Assembly: GCA_027296205.1 (NCBI GenBank)
Contig: JAPUJM010000157.1
Coordinates: 1-8,034, forward strand
Length of the DNA stretch: 8,034 bases
Reading direction: 5' to 3'
Source: Actinomycetota bacterium
GTDB taxonomy: Bacteria > Actinomycetota > Acidimicrobiia > Spongiisociales > ZC4RG35
In this document: positions 6,078 to 8,034 of the stretch, piece by piece
Position numbering within the stretch: the first letter of the stretch is position 1
Layout of the letters: each line of letters starts with the position of its first letter
Notes under the pieces: generated by a model
Told to the model about the DNA's origin: nothing
Databases searched by the model: none
Seen by the model: the letters and a program-made list of their open reading frames with translations, nothing else
Program-made: the position numbers and the translations under genes

Positions 6078-6081
<4 letters not shown>
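5320..6081 (+). CDS. fumarylacetoacetate hydrolase (FAH) family protein
   Basis: This 253-aa protein has an N-terminal accessory region (about 1-50) and a C-terminal FAH catalytic domain (about 54-253), like FAHD1/YcgM and 2-hydroxyhepta-2,4-diene-1,7-dioate isomerases. The domain opens with ILCVGKNYEDHVEEMG (56-71). Metal ligands fit the family: E107 and E109 in HHEAELAVVI, then D138 in ANDVTARDLQ, the same 2 and 29 residue spacing as the E-x-E...D triad of FAHD1. K155-G156 in the RAKGFDTFCPLGP segment and TGTPAG (221-226) complete the active site. Members cleave or isomerise C-C bonds in acylpyruvates, oxaloacetate or homoprotocatechuate intermediates with Mg2+ or Mn2+; the substrate cannot be fixed from sequence. 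I recall the same gene next to gltX in mycobacteria (Rv2993c-gltS), so the pairing looks conserved rather than catabolic. Its TGA overlaps the gltX ATG as ATGA. Confidence 0.92.
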
Positions 6082-7499
<1,418 letters not shown>

Positions 7500-7529
7500 C
7501 CCTTACCCAGGCGTAATCTTCATACACCA

Positions 7530-7605
7530 GGTCCCGTCGTCCAGAGGCCCAGGACGCCGGCCTTTCAAGCCGGAAACGCCAGTTCGAATCTGGTCGGGAC
7601 TGCCA
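7530..7605 (+). tRNA. tRNA-Glu (anticodon UUC)
   Basis: A full cloverleaf folds by eye: acceptor GGTCCCG (7530-7536) with CGGGACT (7595-7601), including a G1-U72 wobble pair; D arm GTC...GAC; anticodon stem CCGGC/GCCGG around the loop CTTTCAA, placing TTC at 7564-7566; variable loop AAAC; and T arm GCCAG-TTCGAAT-CTGGT with one G-U pair. G is the discriminator base and CCA (7603-7605) is encoded. TTC reads the Glu codons GAA and GAG. It lies 30 nt after gltX on the same strand, so enzyme and substrate may share a transcript or be expressed together. Confidence 0.95.
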
Positions 7606-7608
7606 GCT

Positions 7609-7633
7609 AGAACCCCTGGTCAACAGGGGTTCT
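7609..7633 (+). terminator. strong hairpin after tRNA-Glu
   Basis: AGAACCCCTG and CAGGGGTTCT form a perfect 10-bp stem around the 5-nt loop GTCAA, three bases after the tRNA CCA end. The following bases (CTGCGTTTCG) hold only a short T-run, so release may be weaker than at a classical terminator, as is common in high-GC actinobacteria. It most likely ends the gltX/tRNA transcript and may aid 3' processing of the tRNA. Confidence 0.75.
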
Positions 7634-7790
7634 CTGCGTTTCGAGGCTTGCGACGTCCGGGCCTGCCCCCTCATCCGTCACTCGCCAAGCGCAACAAACA
7701 GGTCTAGAACTGACGGACCTTGGTTACATCTGGGTTCTCCAAACGGAAGTAAAATCGGAATGACGGCCGAGCGATCGACCGGCTGACCAC
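7634..7790. other. intergenic stretch with no gene found
   Basis: I see no coding sequence or RNA gene in these 157 bases between the tRNA hairpin and the stop of the minus-strand gene. The only structure is a 7-bp inverted repeat, TCCGTCA (7674-7680) and TGACGGA (7711-7717), 30 bases apart, and an A/T-richer patch around 7741-7757. The stretch separates two converging transcripts. Confidence 0.6.
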
Positions 7791-8034
7791 TTACACGACG
7801 GCTGATCCACGTCCGATCAGTTCTTCCGAAGTGGTGAGGGCGGCAAGACGCAAGTCGAGCTCCTCATACTCCTTGTGCGCGGCGGCCGTGAAGCCATCGA
7901 AGTCCGCTTCATGGTGCCACCGATCGATGGTCATGTACCCACCCGGCTCATCGCATTCGACCAACTCGGTTCCGAGGTAGCCGTCGGCGCGAGAAAAGAG
8001 ACGGCTCCATTCCCCGTTAGGCCCGTATCCACTC
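7791..8034 (-). CDS. antibiotic biosynthesis monooxygenase-like protein (partial)
   Basis: The minus strand is open from the window edge (frame from 8033) to a TAA at 7793-7791, giving the last 80 residues of a protein whose start lies outside. The reading shows NGEWSRLFSRADGYLGTEL, then GGYMTIDRWHHEADFDGF, then KEYEELDLRLAALTTSEELIG and a hydrophobic end (SAVV). This is the typical second half of an ABM/dimeric alpha-beta barrel (ferredoxin-like) protein: the GYLGTEL strand, the YMTIDRW strand with its Trp, and the following helix. Such small proteins include cofactor-free oxygenases and haem-degrading enzymes, but many members have no known activity, and the residues that would decide are not all present here. 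It is convergent with the gltX/tRNA unit. Confidence 0.75.
   Translation of the reverse strand, partial: SGYGPNGEWSRLFSRADGYLGTELVECDEPGGYMTIDRWHHEADFDGFTAAAHKEYEELDLRLAALTTSEELIGRGSAVV

Noticed and set aside
7531..7605. tRNA-Glu beginning at 7531 (GTCCCGT acceptor)
   Set aside because: With that register the 3' strand CGGGACT does not pair; beginning at 7530 pairs all seven positions (one G-U) and keeps U8-C9 and the T arm in standard places.

Overview
This 8 kb window is GC-rich and gene-dense and looks like an ordinary chromosomal stretch of an actinomycete-type bacterium (Actinomycetota; an Acidimicrobiia-like lineage is plausible but not provable here). The pointers are a CofC-type coenzyme F420 gene, a DUF427 protein, a fumarylacetoacetate hydrolase family gene overlapping gltX (an order I recall from mycobacteria), GTG starts with overlapping stops, and several genes with no Shine-Dalgarno sequence but a TANNNT box 6-10 nt before the start codon, as expected for leaderless transcripts. 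I see no insertion sequence, phage gene, CRISPR array or toxin-antitoxin pair.

Left block, minus strand (1-2512): cofC, then a type II glycerate kinase (DUF4147/MOFRL) whose GTG start overlaps the cofC stop (GTGA), then an SDR-family protein 47 nt further on. The close coupling of a glycerate kinase to CofC is suggestive, because the kinase product is a phosphoglycerate and CofC activates a C3 phospho-acid for the F420 side chain. The SDR protein carries Phe where the family has its catalytic Tyr.

Middle block (2513-3895): a divergent intergenic region with a perfect 7-bp inverted repeat leads to a small DUF427 gene (+). Convergent to it is a minus-strand pair, pgpA (phosphatidylglycerophosphatase A) followed after 21 nt by a universal stress protein. 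pgpA and ilvE start back to back, with putative overlapping leaderless promoters between them.

Right block, plus strand (3896-7633): ilvE (branched-chain aminotransferase), an unrecognised 161-aa gene overlapping it by one base, a FAH-family hydrolase/isomerase, gltX (glutamyl-tRNA synthetase, ATGA overlap), then tRNA-Glu(UUC), the substrate of the GltX enzyme, closed by a strong hairpin. After a 157-nt gap with no gene, the window ends inside a minus-strand antibiotic-biosynthesis-monooxygenase-like gene whose start is outside the window.

No wholly new system is evident. The best leads are the cofC-glycerate kinase coupling, the Tyr-to-Phe SDR, the repeated leaderless start architecture, the cysteine-free GluRS beside its tRNA, and the uncharacterised ilvE-coupled gene.
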